A stretch of 64,000 nt of DNA from positions 5,793 through 69,792 of the forward strand of contig JADJAL010000036.1 of the NCBI GenBank assembly GCA_016704305.1. Reading direction: 5' to 3'. Shown piece by piece: positions 17,149-25,651 of the stretch. Positions within the stretch are counted from its first letter, which is position 1. Each line of letters starts with the position of its first letter. The notes below the pieces were generated by a model. That model saw only the letters and a program-made list of their open reading frames with translations. It searched no databases and was not told the DNA's origin. The DNA is from Haliea sp. Its GTDB lineage: Bacteria; Pseudomonadota; Gammaproteobacteria; Pseudomonadales; Halieaceae. The position numbers and the translations under genes are program-made.

Positions 17149-18279
17149 ATGGAAATTTTAGTTAACAATATCAACAAGCACTTCGGCGCGTTCAGTGCGC
17201 TGAAAAACGTTGACCTCACCATCAGGTCGGGTGAACTGATCGCGCTGCTAGGGCCCTCCGGTTCCGGCAAAACCACGCTGCTGCGCATTATTGCCGGCCT
17301 GGATTACGCGGATACCGGCACGGTGTCTTTCGGTGGCGTGGACATGGCTGGTACGCCATTGCGTGAACGCCAGATCGGCTTCGTCTTCCAGCACTACGCG
17401 CTGTTCAAGCACATGACAGTGCGGGAAAACGTCAGCTTTGGCCTGTCCGTTCTGCCGCGCGGCAAGCGTCCACAGAAATGGTTAATCGCCGACCGCGCGG
17501 ATGAACTGCTGGAGTTGGTGCAGCTCGCCGATTTAGGCGACCGCTATCCACACCAGTTATCCGGCGGCCAGCGCCAGCGCGTCGCCCTGGCGCGAGCGCT
17601 CGCGATCGAGCCGAAAGTACTGCTGCTCGACGAGCCGTTTGGCGCGCTCGATGCGAAGGTGCGCAAGGAACTGCGGCAGTGGTTGCGCGAGCTGCATTTG
17701 CAGACGGGCGTGACCACTATCTTCGTCACCCACGATCAGGAAGAAGCGCTGGAACTGGCTGACCGTGTCGTAATCATGGAGAAGGGCACCATCGCACAGG
17801 TGGACACCGTTGATCGGGTGTACGAACACCCGGCCTCGCCGTTTGTGTTCGATTTCATGGGCAGCACCAACATCATTCCCGCTTCGTTGCACGGGCGGGA
17901 ACTGTATCTCGATGGCAAGCTCGTCGCCACGCTGTCGGGTTCCATCCTCCCCGGCGGCGCTGTCGATATCTACGTGCGTCCGGGCGACCTGCGGGCCACC
18001 GGCGAGCACAGCGAGGGAGTTGAAGTGATGGTCAAGAGCGTGCAGCGCACAGGCCCGCTGGTCCGCGCCAGCGTGACGTTGGCCTCCAATGACCAGCCTC
18101 TGATCGTGGAGCTACCGCACCTGCATCACGATGTGCCGCGCTTTCGCGAGGGTTCGCGCCTGTACCTGCGCCTGATGCAATACAGTGTGTTTCCCAGCGC
18201 CGATCGCCTGGCCAGTCGGGACAGCGTGGAGAAGCCCACGCTGATCGGGCGCGAGCGGGTGCGCGAGGCGTTGCCGTGA
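17149..18279 (+). CDS. cysA: Sulfate ABC transporter ATP-binding protein CysA
   Basis: ATPase of the sulfate/thiosulfate importer, 376 residues. Walker A is GPSGSGKTT near residue 35, the signature LSGGQRQRVALARAL near 134, Walker B LLLDEPFGALD near 158, and the switch His in FVTHDQEEA. The C-terminal third is the TOBE-like regulatory domain. ATG 17149 is chosen over the upstream in-frame ATG 17047 because family homology begins there (MEILVNNINKHFGAFSAL) and the earlier codons overlap cysW and the repeat. Last gene of the operon. A 26-base piece of its 3' part recurs exactly at 24338-24363. Confidence 0.92.
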   Translation: MEILVNNINKHFGAFSALKNVDLTIRSGELIALLGPSGSGKTTLLRIIAGLDYADTGTVSFGGVDMAGTPLRERQIGFVFQHYALFKHMTVRENVSFGLSVLPRGKRPQKWLIADRADELLELVQLADLGDRYPHQLSGGQRQRVALARALAIEPKVLLLDEPFGALDAKVRKELRQWLRELHLQTGVTTIFVTHDQEEALELADRVVIMEKGTIAQVDTVDRVYEHPASPFVFDFMGSTNIIPASLHGRELYLDGKLVATLSGSILPGGAVDIYVRPGDLRATGEHSEGVEVMVKSVQRTGPLVRASVTLASNDQPLIVELPHLHHDVPRFREGSRLYLRLMQYSVFPSADRLASRDSVEKPTLIGRERVREALP

Positions 18280-18463
18280 GGTGGCGCCGTCTCGCAGACA
18301 CGATGGACGCGGAATCACTGGATGCAGCACCTCTGCTGTCGCCTGGTGTGGATGTCCAATAGTGGTTGCCACGAACATGGTCACGGCGCATGTTGCTGGC
18401 CACGAATCGTGAGTAGTGGCAAACGGTCGAGCGATTGGAACGGCCTCTGGCCCGCATCCCGCA

Positions 18464-19414
18464 TTATTTGACGGTATTGCGACCACTGTTCTTTGCTGCG
18501 TAAAGCGCTTGATCGGCGCGCTGCAGCAGCTTTTCCATTTGCTCGCCGTGCTGAAGATCTGCCACTCCGATACTGCAGGTAAATTGAATACCGTCCGCCG
18601 AAGTTTTTTCAATTCTGTCTCGATAGCGCTCTGCCAATATTAGTGCTGTCTCATAGTCGGTATTGGGCAGCACGATGACAAATTCTTCTCCGCCGATACG
18701 GCCGATAAAATCAGTTTTGCGGCTGCAATCATTCAAGGAGTCTGCGGAAGCCTTGAGGACATTATCTCCGGCCTGGTGTCCATACTCATCGTTTATGTGT
18801 TTGAAATGATCGAAGTCCAGCATCAAGACGCACAACGGCTGTTGCTGTCGTTGCGCTCTCCCTATCTCAATATCAAGCACCCGAGTAAGTTCTCTGCGAT
18901 TCAACAAATTCGTCAGGGAATCTCTGGACGCAAGCTTTTCAAGATCGCGCGTGCGTTCAGCCACCTTCGCTTCGAGCGATGTGTTGTTTTCAATAAGCGC
19001 TAGCTTCGCCTGTTGCAGCTCTTCGACTTTATTTGCCATATCAAATCTGGAAGGCAGTGCCACCAGTAACGGCAGCAGTCGCCACAGCACTATGGCCGTC
19101 GTAATAGAAATGAGCCCTGTTGCAATTTTGGCAAAACCCTCGATGTAGTAATAGCCATGCCAAATGTTGATGACGCTGATTATATGGGTGAGCCCGCAGA
19201 ACAAAATGAAACTGGCAAATAAAAGGAAGAGCGAATTGAATCGAAGATCTTTGCGTATGATCACAAGACGTACGAGGACGAATGGGATCATGATATAGGC
19301 GAGCGCAGTCGTTACATCGCCAGCCACATGCAGAAAGAGTAGATCTTCTTGCCACAAAAAGCAGTGGCCGTGGGGCATGAAGCTGCCGTCCAAGAATTTG
19401 TCTGCGAATGTCAT
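18464..19414 (-). CDS. Diguanylate cyclase with ETR1-like ethylene-binding membrane domain
   Basis: Membrane-bound c-di-GMP synthase of 316 residues. Residues 25-120 form three helices closely matching the ethylene-binding domain of plant ETR1. With a constant offset of eight, Asp33, Tyr40, Ile43, Pro44, Ile70, Cys73 and His77 align with ETR1 Asp25, Tyr32, Ile35, Pro36, Ile62, Cys65 and His69; the last two bind copper(I). A coiled-coil linker spans about 126-160. The GGDEF domain follows, with metal-site Asp near 200, active site GGEEF at 241-245 and the inhibitory I-site RKTD at 232-235. ATG 19414 has a GGAG site upstream. It stands alone, so its targets are not indicated by context. Confidence 0.9.
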   Translation of the reverse strand: MTFADKFLDGSFMPHGHCFLWQEDLLFLHVAGDVTTALAYIMIPFVLVRLVIIRKDLRFNSLFLLFASFILFCGLTHIISVINIWHGYYYIEGFAKIATGLISITTAIVLWRLLPLLVALPSRFDMANKVEELQQAKLALIENNTSLEAKVAERTRDLEKLASRDSLTNLLNRRELTRVLDIEIGRAQRQQQPLCVLMLDFDHFKHINDEYGHQAGDNVLKASADSLNDCSRKTDFIGRIGGEEFVIVLPNTDYETALILAERYRDRIEKTSADGIQFTCSIGVADLQHGEQMEKLLQRADQALYAAKNSGRNTVK

Positions 19415-19793
19415 ATCCAGCGTATCTCCGGCAAAAAATATGGTCTGATCCGGCTCCGTTTGGCGACATTAATAAAGTCTGTTGGAGGCAAGCTGAAACC
19501 CATTCTTGAAAAGGCTGATTCCAAAGGATTTTTAACGGCCCTGATCCTAATGGCGCTGACTTAAGCTTCACCAGAATGCTAACACCATTGGTCTGAATGG
19601 CCGCTATAGAAAAAATTAAGCCATTGGTGTGGCTGGTGAGGTTGATGTCGGGCGGCGTAGCGAACCCATGGCTGACCGGGCCTATGTCATGGTGATCGCG
19701 CATTGCCGCGGCATCCGGCGGCCGATTTAGATTGTCTCTGCCGCGTATCTGTCTACACTGTTAGCCCATCTCACCGGCATAGATAATTCGATA
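19415..19793. other. Intergenic region with a candidate sigma-70 promoter
   Basis: No gene is evident between the divergent cyclase and lipoprotein genes. A plausible promoter for the lipoprotein is TTGTCT (19732-19737) and TACACT (19754-19759), spaced 16 bases, about 35 bases before the start codon. Nothing else convincing is seen. Confidence 0.4.
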
Positions 19794-20678
19794 ATGAAAA
19801 TGCGCTACTCACTGCTGTTGCTGCTTCCGCTACTGTTCGCCTGCTCCGATAGCAATGACGGCGTGTCCGATCCAGGGGCCGAGGCCAGCGCATTGGCTGC
19901 ACAACTATCGGCGCCGCACACGCCCGCCAACGAGGATTTCTTATTGTCACTGCTGCGCAATGAGTTGGGCAGCGATCCATTCTATCTGATCGAGTACCGC
20001 GAGCTCAGGGACGACCAGGCCGACACGCGGGCACTGCTGGCGTCGTACGAGCAGGTTCTCACGGAGCAGTTGCAGCAGGTTGGAGGCTATACCGCGTTCG
20101 ACAATGTCGTCCTGCAACAGGTTACCAACCCGGAGGCGCAAGTGTGGCACCAGGTGCGCGGCATTTACTTTCCCAGCCCGCAGGCGCTGCTCGATGTCTT
20201 GCAGGCGCCCGCTTACCAGCAGGCAGTGAAGGATGAACACGCCGCCACGCTGCACCTGCATGCATTCTGGCTGACGCCGGTATTCGTTCAACAGCCGGTC
20301 GGCCTGCAGCCCGACGAAGACGAGTTTTATATGGCGAACCTCAACCAGCATCGCGAGCAGGCACTGTATCCGGACGGCACCAGCCACGGTTTGACAGGCG
20401 CCGAAGCCGACGCGCTATACACAGAGACGATGCTGGCTGAAGTACTGCCGGTCATCGGCGCGTACCCCGTGTTGGCGGGTAACTATAGTCACCTGGTTCT
20501 GGGTTCAGATGCCGCCTGGGACTCCTTTGCGCTGGTTCGTTACCCCGGTCTTCCCGAATTCCTGGGCATGGTTGCCAGCCCCAGGTTCCAGGAACTTGTG
20601 GTCAACAAGGGAGCCGGGCTGGCGCGTGGCTCGTCCATGCGGACCGCCGCTGTAAATCCGCTTTCACTGGAGCAATAA
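19794..20678 (+). CDS. Putative outer membrane lipoprotein, unknown function
   Basis: 294-residue predicted lipoprotein. The signal peptide ends in the lipobox LLFAC, and Ser at +2 predicts outer-membrane sorting. The mature part contains two related segments: one around FDNVVLQQVTNPEAQVWHQV, and a later one with DSFALVRYPGLPEFLGMVASPRFQ. The latter has the spacing of DUF1330/EthD-like ferredoxin-fold domains, which suggests a two-domain dimeric alpha-beta barrel fold. No catalytic residues can be named. It shares the CSDSN start of its mature region with three other lipoproteins in the window. No operon partner. Confidence 0.7.
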   Translation: MKMRYSLLLLLPLLFACSDSNDGVSDPGAEASALAAQLSAPHTPANEDFLLSLLRNELGSDPFYLIEYRELRDDQADTRALLASYEQVLTEQLQQVGGYTAFDNVVLQQVTNPEAQVWHQVRGIYFPSPQALLDVLQAPAYQQAVKDEHAATLHLHAFWLTPVFVQQPVGLQPDEDEFYMANLNQHREQALYPDGTSHGLTGAEADALYTETMLAEVLPVIGAYPVLAGNYSHLVLGSDAAWDSFALVRYPGLPEFLGMVASPRFQELVVNKGAGLARGSSMRTAAVNPLSLEQ

Positions 20679-20891
20679 GCGGACTGTTCAGCCGGCGGGA
20701 ATGACGGAGCACGGGGTCGAGCTGCCATACCCAGCCTTGAAGGTGGTTTCTCGACTTGAAGAGAAGGGGCTCGCGCAAAGGCAGTTCGTAGGTGGAAGTT
20801 CTCGGGATCAGATCCTCGTGCAACACCATCAGCTGAAAGACATTCCCACCAATTGACCGATCAGGTCATTCATTTCAGGAAAGGAGCCACC

Positions 20892-21287
20892 GTGAACGAG
20901 AACACCCGCGCTGTCATCCAGGCCACTTTCGAAGCCTCCAACAAGGGCGAGATCCACTTCGGCGAGGTTATCGCTCAACTGATGGGCGCTCAAGTTGAGA
21001 CGTACCACGTCGACTACCGGTCCGGTCGCGCCACCTACTACCTGCCCGACGGCGCCACCCTCGACATTGGCTTCGAGCGCCCGCAGGATGGCATTGCAGA
21101 CGCTTTCGACGGCGATGCCGTGCGCGCGGCCATCCTGGGCGCACAGGAGGGCCGCGTCATGTACCCCGAGTTCAAGCGGCTCTCGCAGCGCGCGGGCTGC
21201 GTCGGGTACACGGTCTGGATCGCGGGGCGACATGTCGTCTACTTCGGCCGCCGGGGCGAAACACATATCGAGCGCTTTCCGAACTGA
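20892..21287 (+). CDS. DUF1398 family protein
   Basis: Small cytoplasmic protein (131 residues) resembling the DUF1398 family, sometimes labelled phage envelope protein in databases. GTG 20892 is chosen because AAAGGAG lies six bases upstream; the ATG at 20853 has no such site. Features matching the family are a central VETYHVDYRSGRATYY strand pair and the C-terminal GCVGYTVWIAGRHVVYFGRRGE. No signal peptide, no obvious catalytic motif and no linked genes. Function unknown. Confidence 0.72.
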   Translation: MNENTRAVIQATFEASNKGEIHFGEVIAQLMGAQVETYHVDYRSGRATYYLPDGATLDIGFERPQDGIADAFDGDAVRAAILGAQEGRVMYPEFKRLSQRAGCVGYTVWIAGRHVVYFGRRGETHIERFPN

Positions 21288-21461
21288 TTCCTGATGCTTC
21301 CATGGCATCGGAGGTTGAGCTGTTGCAGGCTCCGTAGATGGCTACTACGCTAGGCTGTAATGGAAGTCATTGTTTACCTGTTGTGCCACCTGCACACCTC
21401 CGTAGCAGCGTTGCCTCGACCCGTGAAACGACCGACCAATGACGAGCGGAGGGACCCCGCG

Positions 21462-22544
21462 ATGCGCTGCCTGAAACTACCCTCGATGAGCCTGGTGCTT
21501 GGCCTTTTGGTCTTGAGCGCTACAGTACACGCTGCGCCATTCGCCTACATCACCAATGCGGGTGACAATACGGTCTCCGTCATCGACACGGCGACCAACA
21601 CGGTGGTAACCACCATTGTGGTCGGGACCGGTCCCTTTGGCGTCACGGTGCACCCGAACGGCCGCACCGTGTACACGTCGAACCTGTATGACAACACTGT
21701 CTCCGTCATCGACACCACCAGCAACTCCGTGCTCGCCACTGTGGCGGTGGGGAATTGGCCCTTCGGCCTCGCTGTGCTCCCGGACGGCAGCGCACTGTAT
21801 GTAGCGAACTTCCTCGACTCCAGCGTATCGGTTATCGATCTGGCCACCAACACCGTGGTCGATACCATAGCGGGCGGAACTAACGCCCGCGGCGTCGCTG
21901 TGCACCCGAATGGCAGCGCTGTGTATGTGACCAACACTAACGGCGACTCTCTCTCCGTCATCGACCCGACTACGAACCTGGTGGTTGCCACAGTGCCGGT
22001 CGGGAGTCTCCCACGGGGAGTCACCGTGCACCCGGACGGCAGCAAGGTGTACGTGACGAACAACGCCGGCCACACTGTCTCCGTCATAGCCACCGCAAGC
22101 AACACTGTCGTGGCCACTATCGCGGTGGGGAATGGCCCTATCGGTGTCGCCGTCCATCCGGATGGCGGCGACGTGTACGTGGGAAATAGGGACAGTGCCA
22201 CCGTCTCCATCATCGACTCGACCACCAACACCGTTGTGGCCACCACAGCAGTCGTGACTAACCCTCGCGGCGTCATGGTGCACCCGGACGGAAAGGCCGT
22301 CTATGTAGCGAACGCCGTTAGCAACAGCGTCTCTATCATAGACACAACGACCAGAACCGTGGTGAAAACGGTAGCCGTGGGAAGTACACCTTTCGCCTTT
22401 GGCCAATTCATCGGGCCTATCGACAGCGATAGTGACGGTGTTCCGGATAAGCTGGATAACTGCCCGCTGATTCCCAACCCAGGCCAGGAAGTCGGTGCGA
22501 ATGGCGGCAGCAGATCTGCCTGGTCACTACCGCCGGGTTGCTAG
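21462..22544 (+). CDS. Secreted YVTN/YncE-type beta-propeller repeat protein
   Basis: Exported 360-residue protein. ATG 21462 follows a GGAGGGA site and opens a signal peptide ending at VHA. The mature protein is seven repeats of about 42 residues with the pattern VAVHPNG..VYVTN..D.TVSVIDT.TNTVVATI, forming one seven-bladed YVTN propeller. A short acidic C-terminus, DSDSDGVPDKLDNCPLIPNP, is a thrombospondin type 3 calcium-binding repeat. It then ends in unrelated residues, so the gene may be cut short or shifted there. Repeats are highly alike at DNA level, suggesting recent expansion. Likely a cell-surface binding or scaffold protein; no enzyme motif. Confidence 0.8.
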   Translation: MRCLKLPSMSLVLGLLVLSATVHAAPFAYITNAGDNTVSVIDTATNTVVTTIVVGTGPFGVTVHPNGRTVYTSNLYDNTVSVIDTTSNSVLATVAVGNWPFGLAVLPDGSALYVANFLDSSVSVIDLATNTVVDTIAGGTNARGVAVHPNGSAVYVTNTNGDSLSVIDPTTNLVVATVPVGSLPRGVTVHPDGSKVYVTNNAGHTVSVIATASNTVVATIAVGNGPIGVAVHPDGGDVYVGNRDSATVSIIDSTTNTVVATTAVVTNPRGVMVHPDGKAVYVANAVSNSVSIIDTTTRTVVKTVAVGSTPFAFGQFIGPIDSDSDGVPDKLDNCPLIPNPGQEVGANGGSRSAWSLPPGC

Positions 22545-22572
22545 TGGGAGCTTGTAGCTCGCCAGTTCGCCG

Positions 22573-23526
22573 TCACGCTCGCGGATGGTCCAGCAGCCAT
22601 TCAACGAAGGCGTCCAAACCGGCTGGAACCCAGGGACCCGGAATGTGCGGGCCGCCGTTCATCTTCCAGAACTCGACCTCGGCGCCTCCGAGGCATCCCG
22701 GCCATGTGGTAATGGAGGTTTCAGCGCCGTCGATATTCCCCAAGAGATCGAAATCGGGCTTGGCCGTCGGGCTGTTGGTATCGCAGCCGGCGAGCATTGC
22801 AAACCGGTCTGCTGCGGCCGGTGCGCTGAGATAGGCACCGTCCACACCGTCAAAGAGTACGGTGTCGTCGAGATCGCCGTGTATGGTCAGCACGCTGACT
22901 CGCTCTGTCGAAGGTCTGCATTGGTCCAGATCCACAAAGGTAGAGCCGGCCAGATTGACCATTGCCGTGACAAGGTGGGACGCCTCGCAGGCCATGGTGA
23001 ACGACATAAACCCGCCGCTGGAGTGGCCTATGAGGCCGATGCGGCTGGTATCAATGCTGTAGGTGGCAGCCGCCTCCTCGATCAGGCCGCTCAGGTAACT
23101 GACATCGCTGATGTCCGCCGCCTCTTCCTGCGGCGTGTCGCAGCAGGTTGGCGTGAATCGCCACTGCTTGCGGCCCCCGAGCGACAGGCCATCGGGGTAG
23201 ACCAGCACATACTGGAGTCTGTCGACCCTGTCGATCAGGCCCAGGTAGAGCGACTGTATCCAGCCATCGACGCCGCGGCCGTGGAGCACCATCACCAGCG
23301 GATACCGTGTATTGATATCGTAGTTGGAAGGTATCTGTACCATTGAGGGTCGCTCGCCGCCGATGGTCAAGGTCGGGTTGGATGCACAGCTGCCGTCGTC
23401 GGCGCATCCCGTTAACCGGAAACCGGTATCGACAAGGTCGTTGCTGTTGTTGCTACTGTCGCTGCAAGCGGTGAGCGCGAGAGCAGTGACAACGGCAAGC
23501 AGTAGGGTGCGGAGTTGAATTATCAC
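22573..23526 (-). CDS. Lipoprotein esterase, PHB depolymerase/LpqC family
   Basis: Predicted exported serine esterase of 317 residues acting on polyester, feruloyl or acetyl substrates. GTG 23526, preceded by GGAG, starts a lipoprotein signal with lipobox LTAC. The oxyanion motif is VMVLHGRG near residue 85. The nucleophile elbow GHSSGG near residue 168 is followed by a TIHGDLDDTV segment carrying the catalytic Asp and a late His in GGPHIPG, which gives a complete triad. The frame stays open upstream to 23826, but that part lacks family similarity. Converges on the propeller gene with a 28-base gap. Confidence 0.82.
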   Translation of the reverse strand: MIIQLRTLLLAVVTALALTACSDSSNNSNDLVDTGFRLTGCADDGSCASNPTLTIGGERPSMVQIPSNYDINTRYPLVMVLHGRGVDGWIQSLYLGLIDRVDRLQYVLVYPDGLSLGGRKQWRFTPTCCDTPQEEAADISDVSYLSGLIEEAAATYSIDTSRIGLIGHSSGGFMSFTMACEASHLVTAMVNLAGSTFVDLDQCRPSTERVSVLTIHGDLDDTVLFDGVDGAYLSAPAAADRFAMLAGCDTNSPTAKPDFDLLGNIDGAETSITTWPGCLGGAEVEFWKMNGGPHIPGPWVPAGLDAFVEWLLDHPRA

Positions 23527-23885
23527 AATGTTATGCTCCGGGTCAGGCCAGGTTGAAGCACCATATTGCCCTGCACGGGTGCGACATCGCAACACGAAAC
23601 TGCATCGGTAGGTTGACAGCGAGAAGTTGGTAGAAGCGGCGTATGGATACTTGCAGGCGCCACCGATGCTTTCCAGGAAGCCATTGCTGATGCCTTGAAT
23701 CAGCGCCCTTTTCTTTCGTTTACTCACAGAGCCGTGCGCGCACGTCATGGATGTTTTGCCGAAGACAAAAATGCTCTGCTCGTGGCGCTCTGGTGCGCGC
23801 TTGATCTGCGAGTGCCTCTTGGGCACTATGATCGGAACGTATAATAGTCACCCACAGAGGCCGTCAGGTCCATTCGGGAGCGTTT
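23527..23885. other. Intergenic region, no gene recognised
   Basis: Lies between divergent esterase and YvlD-like genes and should hold both promoters. An open frame continues upstream of the esterase on the minus strand but resembles nothing I recognise and lacks a ribosome site. No repeats or RNA genes seen. Confidence 0.4.
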
Positions 23886-24251
23886 ATGAATACTATCATT
23901 GGCATCCTCGTTACAGCAGCCGCGCTATGGGTTACGACCGAATTGGTACCAGGCATCCGCATCGAATCTTCAATCGGTGCCTTCCTGATCGTGGCTGTAA
24001 TATTTGGACTGGTAAACGCATTCATTCGACCGGTCATAAAGGTGCTGTCGCTGCCTGTCACGATCCTGACGCTCGGACTCTTCACCTTTGTGATAAACGC
24101 CCTGATGCTGATGCTGACAGCCGGGCTCGTAGGCAACGTCATGTCGATCGCTGGTAGCGGCATGTCGGCGTTTTTTACGGCCCTTATCGGCAGCATTATC
24201 ATTAGCATTGCCAGCACGGTGATCGGCTGGATCATGCCTGGCAAGGATTAG
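23886..24251 (+). CDS. Phage holin family 4 / YvlD-like membrane protein
   Basis: 121-residue integral membrane protein with four predicted helices. The motif GLVNAFIRPVIKVLSLPVTILTLGLF, spanning residues 38-64 and containing the N-x-x-I-R-P and P-x-T-x-x-T-x-G core, is diagnostic of the YvlD/Phage_holin_4_2 family. In many bacteria these are chromosomal and not linked to phage. GGGAG lies about six bases before ATG 23886. No phage gene is near. The role may be envelope stress related, by family only. Confidence 0.83.
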   Translation: MNTIIGILVTAAALWVTTELVPGIRIESSIGAFLIVAVIFGLVNAFIRPVIKVLSLPVTILTLGLFTFVINALMLMLTAGLVGNVMSIAGSGMSAFFTALIGSIIISIASTVIGWIMPGKD

Positions 24252-24330
24252 GCCCCGCTTTCCCCGGGGGGGGGTCCCGGGGCCCGCCCCCCGGGGGCTG
24301 TCGGATGGGGCCCCCGCCCCGGGGGTGCTT
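24252..24330. other. Low-complexity G/C homopolymer tract
   Basis: Directly after the YvlD-like stop is about 80 bases of runs such as CCCCGGGGGGGGG, GGGGCCCGCCCCCC and GGGGCCCCCGCCCCGGGGG. It is self-complementary in many registers. It may be a distorted terminator or a misassembled join; base calls here are unreliable. Confidence 0.6.
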
Positions 24331-24337
24331 CGTCGTG

Positions 24338-24395
24338 ATCACGATGTGCCGCGCTTTCGCGAGGCGTTACCATAAAGTCGCGCCGTCCCGCAATG
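24338..24395 (+). pseudogene. Remnant similar to the cysA 3' end
   Basis: Bases 24338-24363 are identical to cysA 18125-18150. The following 35 bases align at roughly 80 percent with 18263-18298, the cysA stop region. The two pieces join at a shared GCGAG, as if about 115 bases had been deleted between short repeats in a second cysA copy. No reading frame is preserved. Confidence 0.55.
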
Positions 24396-24464
24396 CATGC
24401 ACGTTGCCGCGCTCTCCATTAGTATGGGTGCCCAAAACAACCACACGTTTCACGAGACAACGCC

Positions 24465-25637
24465 ATGCCACTGGACTTCGACAGCGCCCGCCTGCCCAAT
24501 CCCAACCTGCGTGAGGATCACCACGCGTGGCGTGCGCAGTTGCGCCGCTTTATCGACACCGAGATCATGCCCTACGCCGAGGACTGGGACGAGGCCTGTC
24601 ATATTCCCATCGAGCTGTGGCCCAAGGCGGCGGCCGTCGGCCTGTTGGGCATGGGTTACCCGGAGGAGTTTGGCGGCACGCGGGAGGGCATCGACGCCTG
24701 GCATCTGTGGGTCACCAATGAAGAACTGTCGCGGGTGGGCGTGGGCGGTGTCGCCGCCAGCCTGATGGTGCACGGCATCGGCCTGCCGCCGGTGATCAAC
24801 TGGGGTTCGCAGGCGATGAAAGAAATGGTCGCGCCACCGGTGCTGGCTGGGTTGAAGCACATCGCGCTGGGGATTACCGAACCCGGCGGTGGCTCCGACG
24901 TGGCGCAGGTGGCGACGACCGCGGTGCGCGATGGCGATCACTACATCGTCAACGGGTCCAAAACCTATATCACCGGCGGCATGCGTGCCAACTGGGTATC
25001 CACCGCAGTGCGCACCGGTGGGGAGGGGGGCAGGGGCATCTCCATGTTGCTGATCCCGACCGACGCCGAGGGCTTCAGCCGCACCCAACTGGATAAAAAG
25101 CAGGGCTGGTGGGCCTCCGATACCGCCACGCTGTACTTCGACAATGTGCGCGTACCGGTGAGCAACCTGATCGGCGAGGAAAACAAAGGCTTTCTGGTCA
25201 TCATGACCAACTTCAACGGCGAACGCATGGCGATGGCCGCATCCATGGAAGCGCAGGGGCGTGTGTGCCTCGAAGAGGCGGTGGCGTGGGCGCGCGAGCG
25301 CGTGACGTTCGGCAAGCGCCTCGCCGACCACCAGGTCATACGCCACAAGATCGCGCAGATGAAACAGAAACTGAATGCCACCCAGGCCTATATCCGTATA
25401 TGCTTTGAGGCCATCGAGGCGGGCAACGCCAATCCGGGTGACATCGCGCTGCTGAAGGTGCAGGCCAGTGAAACGCTGGAATTCTGCGCGCGCGAGGCAA
25501 TGCAGATACTGGGCGGCATCGGCTATATGCGCGGCAGCCGCGTGGAGCGGATCTACCGCGAGGTGCGGGTCAACGCGATCGGCGGCGGCTCGGAAGAAAT
25601 CATGCGCGACCTGGCCGCGCGTCAGTACGGACTATAA
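24465..25637 (+). CDS. Acyl-CoA dehydrogenase
   Basis: FAD-dependent enzyme introducing an alpha-beta double bond in acyl-CoA. 390 residues with complete ACAD architecture. The FAD/substrate signature LGITEPGGGSDVAQV lies near residue 134. The C-terminal FAD region has RVTFGKRLADHQVIRH, and QILGGIGYMRGSRVERIYREVR is followed by the GGGSEEIMRDL ending. The general base position in this subclass is supplied within the GGGSEE segment. First gene of a same-strand run with a GST, two more acyl-CoA dehydrogenases and two ABC1 kinases. Chain-length specificity unknown. Confidence 0.9.
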   Translation: MPLDFDSARLPNPNLREDHHAWRAQLRRFIDTEIMPYAEDWDEACHIPIELWPKAAAVGLLGMGYPEEFGGTREGIDAWHLWVTNEELSRVGVGGVAASLMVHGIGLPPVINWGSQAMKEMVAPPVLAGLKHIALGITEPGGGSDVAQVATTAVRDGDHYIVNGSKTYITGGMRANWVSTAVRTGGEGGRGISMLLIPTDAEGFSRTQLDKKQGWWASDTATLYFDNVRVPVSNLIGEENKGFLVIMTNFNGERMAMAASMEAQGRVCLEEAVAWARERVTFGKRLADHQVIRHKIAQMKQKLNATQAYIRICFEAIEAGNANPGDIALLKVQASETLEFCAREAMQILGGIGYMRGSRVERIYREVRVNAIGGGSEEIMRDLAARQYGL

Positions 25638-25651
25638 GACGGGATCACGAC

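Noticed and set aside
20701..20856. 51-codon ORF with a winged-helix-like stretch (VSRLEEKGLAQRQ)
   Set aside because: Weak ribosome site, very short, and no complete domain; may be chance.
23886..24251. Phage remnant suggested by a holin-family protein
   Set aside because: The YvlD/holin 4 family is commonly chromosomal and no other phage gene is nearby.
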